DNA of 62,073 nucleotides from Pseudoxanthomonas jiangsuensis (lineage in GTDB: Bacteria; Pseudomonadota; Gammaproteobacteria; Xanthomonadales; Xanthomonadaceae): the NCBI RefSeq assembly GCF_010093185.1, contig NZ_PDWL01000024.1:1-62073 (forward strand). The letters are read 5' to 3'. Below the pieces are notes generated by a model. That model was not told the DNA's origin. It did no database searches and saw only the letters and a program-made list of their open reading frames with translations. Below, one piece after another: positions 9,802 through 17,517 of this stretch (positions within the stretch are counted from its first letter, which is position 1; every line of letters starts with the position of its first letter). A program made the translations under genes and the position numbers.

Positions 9802-9852
9802 CGGGCCTCCTTGAACCGGCCTGCGCCGCACGCGCAAGCCGCAGAAAACAGA

Positions 9853-10773
9853 GTGAAACCGGCTTTGCACCCCACCGGCCTCATCACCGCGCTGGCGACC
9901 CCGTTCGACGGGGCCGGCGCACTCGACCTCGACGCCTGGCGCCGGCTGCTGCAGTGGCAGCTGGCCGCCGGCGCGCAGGGCGTGGTGGTGGCCGGGTCGA
10001 CCGGCGAGGCGTCGATGCTCGAAGACGCCGAATACGACACCCTGCTGCGGATCGCGGTGGAAACCGTCGCCGGACGGATCCCGGTGCTGGCCGGCACCGG
10101 CCTGTCCGGGACCGCGCGCACCATCGCCCAGACCCGCCGCGCCGCCGCGGCCGGCGCCGATGCGGCGCTGGTGGTGACGCCGCCGTACGTGCGCCCGACC
10201 CAGGCCGGCCTGCTGGCGCATTACCGCGCCGTGGCCGAACAGGGCGGACTGCCGGTGGTCCTGTACAACGTCAGCGTCCGCACCGCGGCCGACCTGCTGC
10301 CGGAGACGGTGGCCGAACTGGCTTCGCACGCGCGCATCGTCGGCATCAAGGAAGCCGCGTCCGATCCGGCGCGGATGGCGGCGCTGCTCGCATTGCGCAG
10401 CCCGGCCTTCAGCGTCCTCGGCGGCGACGACGGCCAAGCCGGGCGCGCCATGCTCGCCGGCGCCGATGGCCTGGTCTCGGTCGGCTCCAACGCCGCCCCG
10501 GCCGCCTATCGCCGCCTCTGCGACCTGGCCCGTGGCGGCCATGCTGCCGCGGCCGGGCAGTGGGACGCACAACTGGCGCCGCTACACGCCTTCTGCGGCG
10601 TGGAACCGAACCCGATCCCGGTCAAGGCCCTGCTGCAGGGGCTGGGCTACGGCCAGGGCGTGCGCCTGCCGCTGCTGCCGCTGTCGGCCGCGCACCGGGC
10701 CGAACTGGCGCGAAACCTCGCGCTGGCCGGCGAACTCGAAGCACACTGTGGCCGCGAACCGCTCGCGGCCTGA
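9853..10773 (+). CDS. dapA: 4-hydroxy-tetrahydrodipicolinate synthase
   Basis: DapA condenses pyruvate with aspartate semialdehyde, the first committed step to lysine and meso-diaminopimelate. The 306-residue TIM-barrel shows the pyruvate-binding GSTGEA loop, Tyr138 and Arg143 in YNVSVRT, and the Schiff-base lysine Lys166 in GIKEAASD. The loop reads GST rather than the common GTT, and YNVSVRT replaces YNVPSRT, modest departures that keep the catalytic residues. The start is the GTG at 9853 ([18 protein letters not shown]). bamC follows 27 bases downstream, the same dapA-bamC order as E. coli. Confidence 0.95.
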   Translation: MKPALHPTGLITALATPFDGAGALDLDAWRRLLQWQLAAGAQGVVVAGSTGEASMLEDAEYDTLLRIAVETVAGRIPVLAGTGLSGTARTIAQTRRAAAAGADAALVVTPPYVRPTQAGLLAHYRAVAEQGGLPVVLYNVSVRTAADLLPETVAELASHARIVGIKEAASDPARMAALLALRSPAFSVLGGDDGQAGRAMLAGADGLVSVGSNAAPAAYRRLCDLARGGHAAAAGQWDAQLAPLHAFCGVEPNPIPVKALLQGLGYGQGVRLPLLPLSAAHRAELARNLALAGELEAHCGREPLAA

Positions 10774-10800
10774 TCCAGAACCCTCCGGAGAACCTTCCCG

Positions 10801-11316
10801 ATGTCCCAGACTTCCCGCATCGCCCGCACCGGCGTGGCCGTCCTGCTCGCCTTCACCGCGGTCGCGGTGCTGAGCGGCTGTTCCTGGTTCCGCAAGGGCG
10901 CGCGCGGCGACTACGCCCTGGCCGCCGAACAGCGTCCGCTGGAAGTGCCGCCCGATCTCAACCTGCCCGACACCTCCGGCGCGATGTCTTTGCCGCCGGC
11001 CGGCGCCGCGCAGCCGGCGCGCCCGGGCGCGGCCCCGGCGCCTTCGGCCAGCGGCTTCACCGTGGCCGGCACCCGCGACGAGACCTTCGCCAAGGTCGGC
11101 ACCGCGCTGGAGGGCATCGACGGCCTGGCCATCGCCAGCAAGGCCCAGCTGCTGGGCACCTATGACGTCTCCTACCAGGGCAGCGACTTCCTGGTACGCG
11201 TGGTCGCGGTGGAAAGCGGCGCCTACGTGTCGGCGGTTGATCCGCGCGGTCTGCCCGCGACCGGCGAGGCGCCGCTGAAGGTGGTGGCCTCGCTGCAGGC
11301 GGCACTGGCGCGCTGA
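10801..11316 (+). CDS. bamC: BamC-like outer-membrane lipoprotein
   Basis: A 171-residue lipoprotein with signal peptide and lipobox VAVLSGC. After the cysteine, the unstructured segment EQRPLEVPPDLNLPDTSGA resembles the BamC N-terminal lasso that binds BamD in the outer-membrane protein assembly complex. Only one folded domain follows (SGFTVAGTRDETFAKVGTAL onward), so it is about half the size of E. coli BamC with its two helix-grip domains. Position directly after dapA supports the call. Alternative: a generic short NlpB-like lipoprotein. Confidence 0.8.
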   Translation: MSQTSRIARTGVAVLLAFTAVAVLSGCSWFRKGARGDYALAAEQRPLEVPPDLNLPDTSGAMSLPPAGAAQPARPGAAPAPSASGFTVAGTRDETFAKVGTALEGIDGLAIASKAQLLGTYDVSYQGSDFLVRVVAVESGAYVSAVDPRGLPATGEAPLKVVASLQAALAR

Positions 11317-11339
11317 ACCGCCATTCGCCGGCCCTGACC

Positions 11340-11368
11340 GAAGAAGGCGCCCATCGGGCGCCTTCTTC
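11340..11368. terminator. Convergent terminator between bamC and fdxA
   Basis: Perfect 13-bp arms GAAGAAGGCGCCC and GGGCGCCTTCTTC with an ATC loop lie between the two convergent genes. The plus strand continues GTTTCC, so termination of dapA-bamC is the better supported direction; the symmetric stem could also serve fdxA. Confidence 0.75.
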
Positions 11369-11388
11369 GTTTCCGCTGCCGGTCCTGC

Positions 11389-11712
11389 TCAGCGCTCCAG
11401 AAACGGCAGCTTGCCGGGCTTGCCGTCCCATTCGGCGGCGTCGGCCAGCGGTTCCTTGCGCACGGTGATCACCGGCCAGGCCTTGGCCAGCTCGGCGTTG
11501 AGCGCGACGTAGTTCTCCTGCCCGGCCGGCACGTCGTCCTCGGGGTAGATCGCATTGGCCGGGCACTCGGGCTCGCACAGGGTGCAGTCGATGCACTCGT
11601 CCGGATCGATCACCAGGAAGTTCGGACCCTCGTGGAAGCAGTCGACCGGGCACACCTCCACGCAGTCGGTGTACTTGCACTTGATGCAGTTCTCGGTGAC
11701 GACGAAGGGCAT
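11389..11712 (-). CDS. fdxA: Seven-iron ferredoxin FdxA
   Basis: A 107-residue [3Fe-4S][4Fe-4S] ferredoxin for low-potential electron transfer. Cysteines 9, 17 and 50 match the 3Fe ligands and 21, 40, 43 and 46 the 4Fe ligands; the motif [12 protein letters not shown] is typical, and an extra Cys12 and Cys25 are present. The length and the long C-terminal tail match the Azotobacter FdI/Pseudomonas FdxA group. A TAGAAT (-10 like) lies on the minus strand at 11747-11752 without a clear -35. It is convergent with bamC and apparently monocistronic. Confidence 0.95.
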   Translation of the reverse strand: MPFVVTENCIKCKYTDCVEVCPVDCFHEGPNFLVIDPDECIDCTLCEPECPANAIYPEDDVPAGQENYVALNAELAKAWPVITVRKEPLADAAEWDGKPGKLPFLER

Positions 11713-11799
11713 GGAACGACCGCGCGGGCGTGCAGAAGGGCGCGATATTCTAATCCAGCGCGCCGGGCCGCGTCCTGCGGCGGCAATGGGCGGCGGTTC

Positions 11800-12699
11800 T
11801 CAGGCCAGGCCGCGGGCCTGTGCGAGGCGGTGGAGGCCGGTTGCGGCCAGATCCTCGCGATGCCGGCGCACCTGCATCCCCATCGCTTCCAGCGCCCGTG
11901 CATAGCGCTCCAGCAACGCGTCGCTGCCGAGCAGGTGGACCGTGCCGGTGGCGTCCGCCGGCAGCGCCGCGCGCAGTTCGTGGCCGACCAGCAGGCCGGA
12001 CAGGTACGACGGCAAGGCATCGCCGTCGAAGCGTCCGAACAGCGCGGCGGTGCGCACCCCGAACAGGTCGTGCAGCAGGCCGGACTGGCCCGGATCGGCG
12101 GCGCCGGCGTCGAACGCGGCCGGATCCAGCGCCGGTTCGGCCTCGGGCATGCTGCGGGCGAGGATGCTGTGCCGGCGCAGCAGGCCGTAGACCTCGCCGG
12201 TCATGGCGGTGGCGATGCGCACGATCCGGCCGTCGCGCACCCGCACCCACTTGCTGTGGGTGCCGGGCAGGCAGATCCGGTGCTCGCCGGGGCCGAGCAG
12301 GTCGAACAGGGCGGCGACCTGGGTCTCCTCGCCGCGCATGACGTCGGCTGCGGCCTGCTGGCGGTCGGCCATGCCGGCCGCGCACCACAACGCGCGCCCG
12401 CGCAGCGCCGGCGCGTCGACCCGGTCGTCGTCGAGGCGGAGCATGCCGGCGGCCAGCGCGTCCAGGCCGGCCGGGCAATCCACGTACGGCACCTCGATCC
12501 AGCCGCCGCGGCCGCCGACCATGCCGCCGAGCACGACCAGTCGGTCGTCCCAGCCGTCCAGCAGGGCGGCCAGCACCTGGCCGAAGCGGCCGGCACTGGC
12601 CAGGGCGCCGTCGCTGCCGCGGCGCTGGTCGAGGATGGCGCCGCCTGCGTCCAGGCGGTAGGCGCGCAGGCTGCTGGTGCCCCAGTCGACCGCGATCAC
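11800..12699 (-). CDS. dgoK: 2-dehydro-3-deoxygalactonokinase
   Basis: DgoK phosphorylates 2-keto-3-deoxy-D-galactonate with ATP, step four of the De Ley-Doudoroff galactose pathway. The 299-residue protein begins VIAVDWGTSSLRAYRLD, the family's ATP-binding start, and has VVLGGMVGGRGGW, LPGTHSKWV and TGEVYGLLRRHSIL as conserved blocks. The start is the GTG at 12699, which overlaps the stop of the lactonase gene by four bases (GTGA). It is the last gene of the operon SDR-dgoA-dgoD-lactonase-dgoK. The open frame continues far upstream inside the lactonase gene, but that part is a shadow. Confidence 0.92.
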   Translation of the reverse strand: MIAVDWGTSSLRAYRLDAGGAILDQRRGSDGALASAGRFGQVLAALLDGWDDRLVVLGGMVGGRGGWIEVPYVDCPAGLDALAAGMLRLDDDRVDAPALRGRALWCAAGMADRQQAAADVMRGEETQVAALFDLLGPGEHRICLPGTHSKWVRVRDGRIVRIATAMTGEVYGLLRRHSILARSMPEAEPALDPAAFDAGAADPGQSGLLHDLFGVRTAALFGRFDGDALPSYLSGLLVGHELRAALPADATGTVHLLGSDALLERYARALEAMGMQVRRHREDLAATGLHRLAQARGLA

Positions 12700-13613
12700 G
12701 GCAAGGCCACCCGGCTTTCGGCCAGGCCGCGGCAGCCGGGCACCGGCAGCGCGTACAGGCCGCCGGATTCCGGCGCCGCCGCGCGCGCGGCCGGGTCCAG
12801 GCCCTGCGGCGAGGTGATCACGTAGAGCGTGTCCAGCGCGGGCCCGCCGAGGGCGCAGCACGACGGCTGCGGCACCGGCAGGGGCACGATCCGGTCGACC
12901 GTGCCGTCGGGACGGTAGCGCACCACCCGCGCCGCGCCCCACTGCGCATTCCAGAGATAGCCGTCGGCGTCGATGCAGGAACCGTCGGGCGAGGCATTGG
13001 CGTCGTCCTCGATCCGGGCGAAGCAGCGCACCGCGCGCACCTGGGCGTTGGCCGGGTCGTAGTCGCCGCACAGGATCCGGGCGTCGAGCGAATCGCACCA
13101 GTACATCGTCAGCCCGTCGGGCGAGAAGCAGATCGAATTGGGGATGGCCACGCCCGGCAACGGCAGCCGGCGCAGGCCGTGCGCGGCCGAATACTGGTAG
13201 AACGCGCCGGTCGGCGCGCGCTCCGGATGTTCGTTCATGGTGCCGAACACGAAGTTGCCGTGGCGGTCGGCGCGGCCGTCGTTGACCTTGGTGTGCGCCT
13301 GCTCCAGCTCCACCGCCTCCAGGTGCCACAGCGGCAGCTCCTGGCCGGCGCCGTCCAGGTCGGCGCGGTACAGGCCCTTGGCCAGCGCCAGCAGCAGGCT
13401 GCCGTCCTCGCCCAGGCCGATGCAGCCGGCGCGTTCGGGCAGGGCCCAGGAACGGGTGTGGCCGTCGCCGGGGCGGTGCAGCCAGAGGCGGGCGCCGTCG
13501 ATGTCCACCCACAGCACCTGCTGCCGGTCCTGGTCCCAGACCACGCCCTCGCCGTGCGCGCAGCGCGCGTCCACGGCCAGCCGCAAGACTTCATCCGGTC
13601 CCGGCGCCGGCAT
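12696..13613 (-). CDS. SMP-30/gluconolactonase family lactonase (probable D-galactonolactonase)
   Basis: A 305-residue six-bladed beta-propeller of the SMP-30/regucalcin family, which hydrolyses sugar-acid lactones using a bound divalent metal. Metal-site motifs are HGEGVVWD (Glu), TKVNDGRADRHGNFVFGTM (Asn-Asp), VAIPNSICFSPDG (Asn) and SPDGSCIDADGYLWNAQWG (Asp). Between dgoD and dgoK the expected substrate is D-galactono-1,4-lactone, made by the dehydrogenase of the same operon. The ATG at 13613 is seven bases after the dgoD stop; a GTG at 13619 is an alternative start. No signal peptide is visible, so it should act in the cytoplasm. The substrate is inferred from context. Confidence 0.87.
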   Translation of the reverse strand: MPAPGPDEVLRLAVDARCAHGEGVVWDQDRQQVLWVDIDGARLWLHRPGDGHTRSWALPERAGCIGLGEDGSLLLALAKGLYRADLDGAGQELPLWHLEAVELEQAHTKVNDGRADRHGNFVFGTMNEHPERAPTGAFYQYSAAHGLRRLPLPGVAIPNSICFSPDGLTMYWCDSLDARILCGDYDPANAQVRAVRCFARIEDDANASPDGSCIDADGYLWNAQWGAARVVRYRPDGTVDRIVPLPVPQPSCCALGGPALDTLYVITSPQGLDPAARAAAPESGGLYALPVPGCRGLAESRVALP

Positions 13614-13620
13614 GTTCACC

Positions 13621-14772
13621 TCACCACTCCGCCACGCTGCCGTCGGCATGGCGCCACAGCGGGTTGCGCCAGTCCGGCGGATTGCGGTGGGCGTGCCGCA
13701 GGCGATCCTCGTCGATCTCCACGCCCAGGCCGGGGCCGGGCAGGGCGCAGATGTGGCCGCCGGCGTCGCAGGCGAAGTCGTCCCTGTTGAGCACGTAGTC
13801 GAGCAGGTCGGTACCCTGGTTGTAGTGGATGCCGATGCTCTGCTCCTGGAGCACGGCATTGTGCGAGACGAAGTCCACGTGCAGGCAGGCGGCCAGGGCC
13901 ACCGGCCCGAGCGGGCAGTGCGGAGCCAGGGCGACATCGTACGCCTCGGCCATGGCGGCGATCTTCAGGCATTCGCTGATGCCGCCGGCGTGCGACAGGT
14001 CCGGCTGCAGGATCGCCAGGCCGCCGGCCTCCAGCACGCGCTTGAACTCGAAGCGCGAGAACATGCGCTCGCCGGCCGCCAGCGGGATCGGAGAAGCGGC
14101 GGCCAGGCGCGGGTAGTACTCGGCCTGTTCGGGCAGGACCGGCTCCTCCACGAACAGCGGCTTGAACGGCTCCAGTTCGCGCAGCAGCACCCGGGCCATC
14201 GGCGCGCCGACCCGGCCGTGGAAGTCGATGCCGAAGTCGACCGAATGGCCGAAGGCCTCGCGCACCGCGGCGACCTTCTCCAGCGCCGCGTCGACCGCGC
14301 GCGGGCTGTCGATCAGGCGCATCTCCTCGGTGCCGTTGAACTTGAAGGTGTCGAAGCCCAGCGCGCGGTAGCCGCGGATCTGTTCGACCAGCTCGGCCGG
14401 GCGATCGCCGCCGACCCAGCGGTAGGTCTTCATCCGCTCGCGGACCAGGCCGCCGAGCAGCTGGTACACCGGCACGCCCAGGGTCTTGCCCTTGATGTCC
14501 CACAAGGCCTGGTCGATGCCGGCGATCGCGCTCATCAGGATCGGGCCGCCGCGGTAGAAGCCGCCGCGGTACAGGGTCTGCCAGAGGTCGTTGATCCGCG
14601 CGGGGTCCTTGCCGACCAGGTATTCGCCCAGTTCGTGGACCGCGGCCTCGACCGTGCGCGAGCGGCCCTCGATGACCGGCTCGCCCCAGCCGGCGATGCC
14701 CTCGTCGGTCTCGACCTTGAGGAACAGCCAGCGCGGTGCGGCGTGGTAGGTGGTGAGCTTGGTGATCTTCAT
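13621..14772 (-). CDS. dgoD: D-galactonate dehydratase
   Basis: DgoD dehydrates D-galactonate to 2-keto-3-deoxy-D-galactonate. The 383-residue enolase-superfamily protein is strikingly similar to E. coli DgoD along its whole length: [30 protein letters not shown], the metal ligands in GIDFHGR (Asp), [16 protein letters not shown] (Glu) and [10 protein letters not shown] (Glu), the base in LAPHCPLGP (His), and the C-terminal [10 protein letters not shown]. That fixes specificity much better than for most members of this superfamily. The ATG at 14772 overlaps the dgoA stop by four bases. Confidence 0.96.
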   Translation of the reverse strand: MKITKLTTYHAAPRWLFLKVETDEGIAGWGEPVIEGRSRTVEAAVHELGEYLVGKDPARINDLWQTLYRGGFYRGGPILMSAIAGIDQALWDIKGKTLGVPVYQLLGGLVRERMKTYRWVGGDRPAELVEQIRGYRALGFDTFKFNGTEEMRLIDSPRAVDAALEKVAAVREAFGHSVDFGIDFHGRVGAPMARVLLRELEPFKPLFVEEPVLPEQAEYYPRLAAASPIPLAAGERMFSRFEFKRVLEAGGLAILQPDLSHAGGISECLKIAAMAEAYDVALAPHCPLGPVALAACLHVDFVSHNAVLQEQSIGIHYNQGTDLLDYVLNRDDFACDAGGHICALPGPGLGVEIDEDRLRHAHRNPPDWRNPLWRHADGSVAEW

Positions 14773-15392
14773 GCGCGGGCGTCCGCAAGGGCCAGGCGGA
14801 AGGCCCGCGCATGGGCGCGGGTGGTCTCCGGGGACTGGCCGGGTCGATAGAGTTCGCCGCCGATGCCGGCGCCGTCGGCGCCGCTGGCGAGCCAGGAGGA
14901 AAGCGATTCGGGGGTGACGCCGCCGACCACGTACAGCGGCGTGCCCTTGGGCAGCACCGCGCGCAGGGCACGGACATGGCCGGGGCCATAGGTCGCGGCG
15001 GGGAACAGCTTGAGCATCTGCGCGCCGGCGTCGAGCGCGGCGAAGGCCTCGCTGGCGGTGGCGAAGCCGGCCACGACCTGCAGCCCGGCGTCGACCGCGT
15101 GCCGGATCAGCGTCGGGTTGGTGTTGGGAGTGACGATGAAGCGTGCGCCCACGCCGTGGAGGACATCGACCTGCTCCGGCTGCAGCACGGTGCCGCCTCC
15201 GATCCAGGCGGCGTCGCCATGCGCCTGGACCGCGCGGGCGATGCCCTCGCGCCAGTCCGGTGAGTTGAGCGGAATCTCGATCGCGTCGTAGCCCTCGGCC
15301 ACCAGCTCGCCGACGTGGGCGACCGATTCGTCCGGGGTGATGCCGCGCAGGATCGCGACCAGCGGCAGGCGGAAGGGAGTGGTGTCAGTCAT
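14769..15392 (-). CDS. dgoA: 2-dehydro-3-deoxy-6-phosphogalactonate aldolase
   Basis: DgoA splits KDPGal into pyruvate and glyceraldehyde-3-phosphate, the last step of the pathway. The 207-residue TIM-barrel of the KDPG/KDPGal aldolase family has the catalytic Glu in [10 protein letters not shown], the [12 protein letters not shown] loop, FIVTPNTNP and the Schiff-base lysine in [18 protein letters not shown] and PLNSP follow the KDPGal rather than the KDPG subgroup. Start [15 protein letters not shown] at 15392 overlaps the upstream SDR stop by eight bases; a start eight codons earlier is possible. Its stop overlaps the dgoD start. Confidence 0.93.
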   Translation of the reverse strand: MTDTTPFRLPLVAILRGITPDESVAHVGELVAEGYDAIEIPLNSPDWREGIARAVQAHGDAAWIGGGTVLQPEQVDVLHGVGARFIVTPNTNPTLIRHAVDAGLQVVAGFATASEAFAALDAGAQMLKLFPAATYGPGHVRALRAVLPKGTPLYVVGGVTPESLSSWLASGADGAGIGGELYRPGQSPETTRAHARAFRLALADARA

Positions 15393-16134
15393 GGTAGATC
15401 TGCGAGCGGCCGCCATCGACGAGGATGTCGGTGGCGTTGATGAAACGGGCTTCGTCGCTGGCCAGGAACAGCGCGGTGTGGGCGACCTCGTCGGGATCGC
15501 CGATCCGGCGTGGCGGCAGCAGCGCGGTCTGCGCCTCGCGCGCGCCAGGCTCGCGTTCGAACCAGGCCTCGATCCGCGGCACCAGGATCAGTCCAGGAGA
15601 GATGGAATTGACCCTGATGCCGCGGGCCGCGTACTCGATCCCGAGCGCACGGGTCAGGCCGATCAGGCCGTGCTTGGCGACGTTGTAGGGAAAGCAGCCG
15701 GGGATGATGCGCTGGCCGTGGACCGAGGCGATGTTGACGATCGCGCCGGCGCCTTGTCCGAGCATCGCCGGCAGCACCGCCTGGGCCAGGTGCCAGGCGC
15801 CCTTGAGGTTGAGGTCGAGGTTGCGTTGCCAGGCCTCGCCGGACAGTTCCAATGGATCGGAGAACACGTCGGCGCCGGCGTTGTTGACCAGGACGTCGAT
15901 CCGGCCGTGGCGGGCGAGGGCGGTGGCCACCGCCGCGCGCACGGCGTCGCCGTCGGGGATGTCCACCTGCCGGTGTTCGACGCCCGCGGCCAGCGCGGCC
16001 GGATCGCCGGCCGCGGCGACGTCCAGGCCGACCACGCGCGCGCCCTGGCGGGCGAACAGGCGTGCGGTGGCCGCGCCGATGCCGCTGGCGGCGCCGGTGA
16101 CGAGGGCGGTCTTGCCGGCCAGGCGCGCGCTCAC
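15385..16134 (-). CDS. SDR dehydrogenase, probable D-galactose 1-dehydrogenase
   Basis: A 249-residue classical short-chain dehydrogenase: NAD(P)-binding TGAASGIGAATA, NNAG, catalytic Ser in VNIASVHG, and YNVAK with the catalytic Tyr and Lys. The [11 protein letters not shown] end is typical. It is the first gene of the operon, ahead of aldolase, dehydratase, lactonase and kinase, so oxidation of D-galactose to galactono-lactone is the step otherwise missing. SDR-type galactose dehydrogenases are known in rhizobia. The start is the GTG at 16134; the longer open frame lies in the LysR gene region and is rejected. Alternative substrates such as L-arabinose or D-fucose are possible. Confidence 0.85.
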   Translation of the reverse strand: MSARLAGKTALVTGAASGIGAATARLFARQGARVVGLDVAAAGDPAALAAGVEHRQVDIPDGDAVRAAVATALARHGRIDVLVNNAGADVFSDPLELSGEAWQRNLDLNLKGAWHLAQAVLPAMLGQGAGAIVNIASVHGQRIIPGCFPYNVAKHGLIGLTRALGIEYAARGIRVNSISPGLILVPRIEAWFEREPGAREAQTALLPPRRIGDPDEVAHTALFLASDEARFINATDILVDGGRSQIYHD

Positions 16135-16280
16135 GCGCGACCCTGGCGGCTGCTGGATCGGGTCACTGGGTCTCCTCCCCGTGGTCTTCTGCGCCTGCAC
16201 CCGGCCCGCCTCGTGGGCAGGTCCTAGCGCGGGACATGCGGGGAAGCCTCGCGCGGGCGAGATATGTTTGGAAATGAAAT

Positions 16281-16291
16281 TTACGATGTAA
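16281..16291. promoter_or_regulatory. AT-rich divergent control region with inverted repeat (LysR/galactose operon)
   Basis: The 186-base gap between the SDR and LysR starts is GC-rich except for about 35 bases near 16262-16297. Inside it TTAC-GAT-GTAA forms an inverted repeat. This is the natural place for overlapping divergent promoters and the LysR binding site, but I cannot assign a clean -35/-10 pair or T-N11-A box. Confidence 0.35.
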
Positions 16292-16320
16292 TCTATTCCG
16301 CACTCGCATAGGGTGACGCC

Positions 16321-17286
16321 ATGGACAGATCGATCTCGGGGGCCCACTGGTCCAATCCTTCCCGCCTCAAGACCCGGCACCTGGTGCTTTTGCTGCACCT
16401 GGACGAGCAGGGCTCGGTGCTGCGTGCGGCCGAGGCGGCGCGAATGACCCAGCCGGCCGCGTCCAAGCTGCTGGCGGAGATGGAGGCCCTGCTGGGCGTG
16501 CCGCTGTTCGATCGGCACGCGCGCGGGGTGCAGCCGACCTGGTACGGACAGGTGCTGATCCGGCGCGCACGCAGCGCCCTGCTGGAGATCGGCCGCGCCC
16601 AGGAGGAGATCGCGGCTCTGCGCGACGGCCGCATGGGCCAGGCCTCGATCGGCACCGTGGTCAATCCCGGCACCAACCTGGTCCCGCGCGCGGTGGCCGA
16701 GATCAAGAGCCGGCACCCGGACATCCTGGTACGGATCGAGATGGACTACAGCCGGCCGCTGGTCGCGCGCCTGCTGGACGGGCAGCTGGACCTGGTGGTC
16801 GGCCGGATCATGGATCCCGACGGCGGCCTGGACCTGGAGTTCGAGCCGCTGGCCGACGAGCCGCACTCGGTGGTGGTCCGCCATGGCCATCCGCTGGCCA
16901 CGCAGAAGACCGTGCGCCATGCCGACCTGGCGGCGTACGGCTGGATCCTGCCACCGCCGGACAGCGTCCTGCGCGCGCGGCTGGAGACGATGTTCTTGGA
17001 ACGCGGCATGCAGGGGCCGCGCAACGTGGTGGAGACCTCCTCGCTGCCGGTGACCACCAACCTGCTGCGGGTCAGCGACCTGCTGACCGCATTGCCGGTC
17101 GAGGCGGTGGCGCCGTACGTGCAGGCCAAGCAGCTGGCGGTGCTGCCGCTGGAACTGGGCGTGGGTATGGAGTCGTTCGGGATCATCCGCCGTCGCGGCC
17201 ACCTGCTGTCGCCGGCGGCGCAGAAGATGCTGGAGGCCCTGCGGACGATGGCCCGGCAGCTGTATGCGCGGGGCGGCCCGCGCTAG
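16321..17286 (+). CDS. LysR-family transcriptional regulator (GbpR-like)
   Basis: A 321-residue LysR regulator. The N-terminal winged HTH is LKTRHLVLLLHLDEQGSVLR followed by AAEAARMTQPAASKLLAEME, and the periplasmic-binding-like effector domain starts near residue 105 (ASIGTVVNPGTNL). The early HLVLLLHLDEQGSV wording is shared with the GbpR subgroup that controls galactose and arabinose genes in rhizobia. It is transcribed away from the SDR-dgoADK operon, with start codons 186 bases apart, the standard LysR layout, so that operon is the likely target. Galactose or a galactonate derivative is the plausible inducer. ATG at 16321 follows a weak GGGTGACG. Confidence 0.9.
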   Translation: MDRSISGAHWSNPSRLKTRHLVLLLHLDEQGSVLRAAEAARMTQPAASKLLAEMEALLGVPLFDRHARGVQPTWYGQVLIRRARSALLEIGRAQEEIAALRDGRMGQASIGTVVNPGTNLVPRAVAEIKSRHPDILVRIEMDYSRPLVARLLDGQLDLVVGRIMDPDGGLDLEFEPLADEPHSVVVRHGHPLATQKTVRHADLAAYGWILPPPDSVLRARLETMFLERGMQGPRNVVETSSLPVTTNLLRVSDLLTALPVEAVAPYVQAKQLAVLPLELGVGMESFGIIRRRGHLLSPAAQKMLEALRTMARQLYARGGPR

Positions 17287-17298
17287 TTCCTGTGTGTC

Positions 17299-17322
17299 AT
17301 GTATATCGATACATGCATACAT
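17299..17322. promoter_or_regulatory. Candidate operator upstream of TonB receptor 1
   Basis: ATGTAT (17299-17304) and ATACAT (17309-17314) form a perfect inverted repeat around ATCG, and a further ATACAT follows at 17317-17322. The region is strongly AT-rich compared with its surroundings and starts 13 bases after the LysR stop. It looks like a repressor or activator site; no binding protein can be named. Confidence 0.45.
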
Positions 17323-17348
17323 ACTATTCATTCATTTCATTGGTAAAG

Positions 17349-17388
17349 GCGCTGTCCGGGCAATAGCTTCCCTTTGGGGAGCGCTGTC
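17349..17388. promoter_or_regulatory. Two GCGCTGTC half-sites upstream of TonB receptor 1
   Basis: GCGCTGTC occurs at 17349-17356 and 17381-17388, 32 bases (about three helical turns) apart. The same octamer is half of the perfect palindrome GACAGCGCTGTC in front of receptor 3, so a shared LacI-type regulator may recognise both. The second copy has a partial left arm (GGGAGCGCTGTC). Confidence 0.35.
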
Positions 17389-17517
17389 ATGCACGCATTG
17401 GTTTCAAAGCATCTGATCCAGTTTATGCGGCATTGATAGCGATACCAGAGGCGGCGAGGGGCCGTCGATATAAATCCACAAGATCTTAATGTTCAGTGTC
17501 CTGGGGAGGGAGCTGTG

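Noticed and set aside
12696..13613. Calling the SMP-30 gene a gluconolactonase or regucalcin
   Set aside because: The fold alone does not give the substrate; the operon points to galactonolactone, so a general family name is used.
16262..16297. Exact LysR T-N11-A box and divergent -35/-10 pairs
   Set aside because: Several partial matches overlap and none is clearly better, so only the inverted repeat and the AT-rich island are reported.
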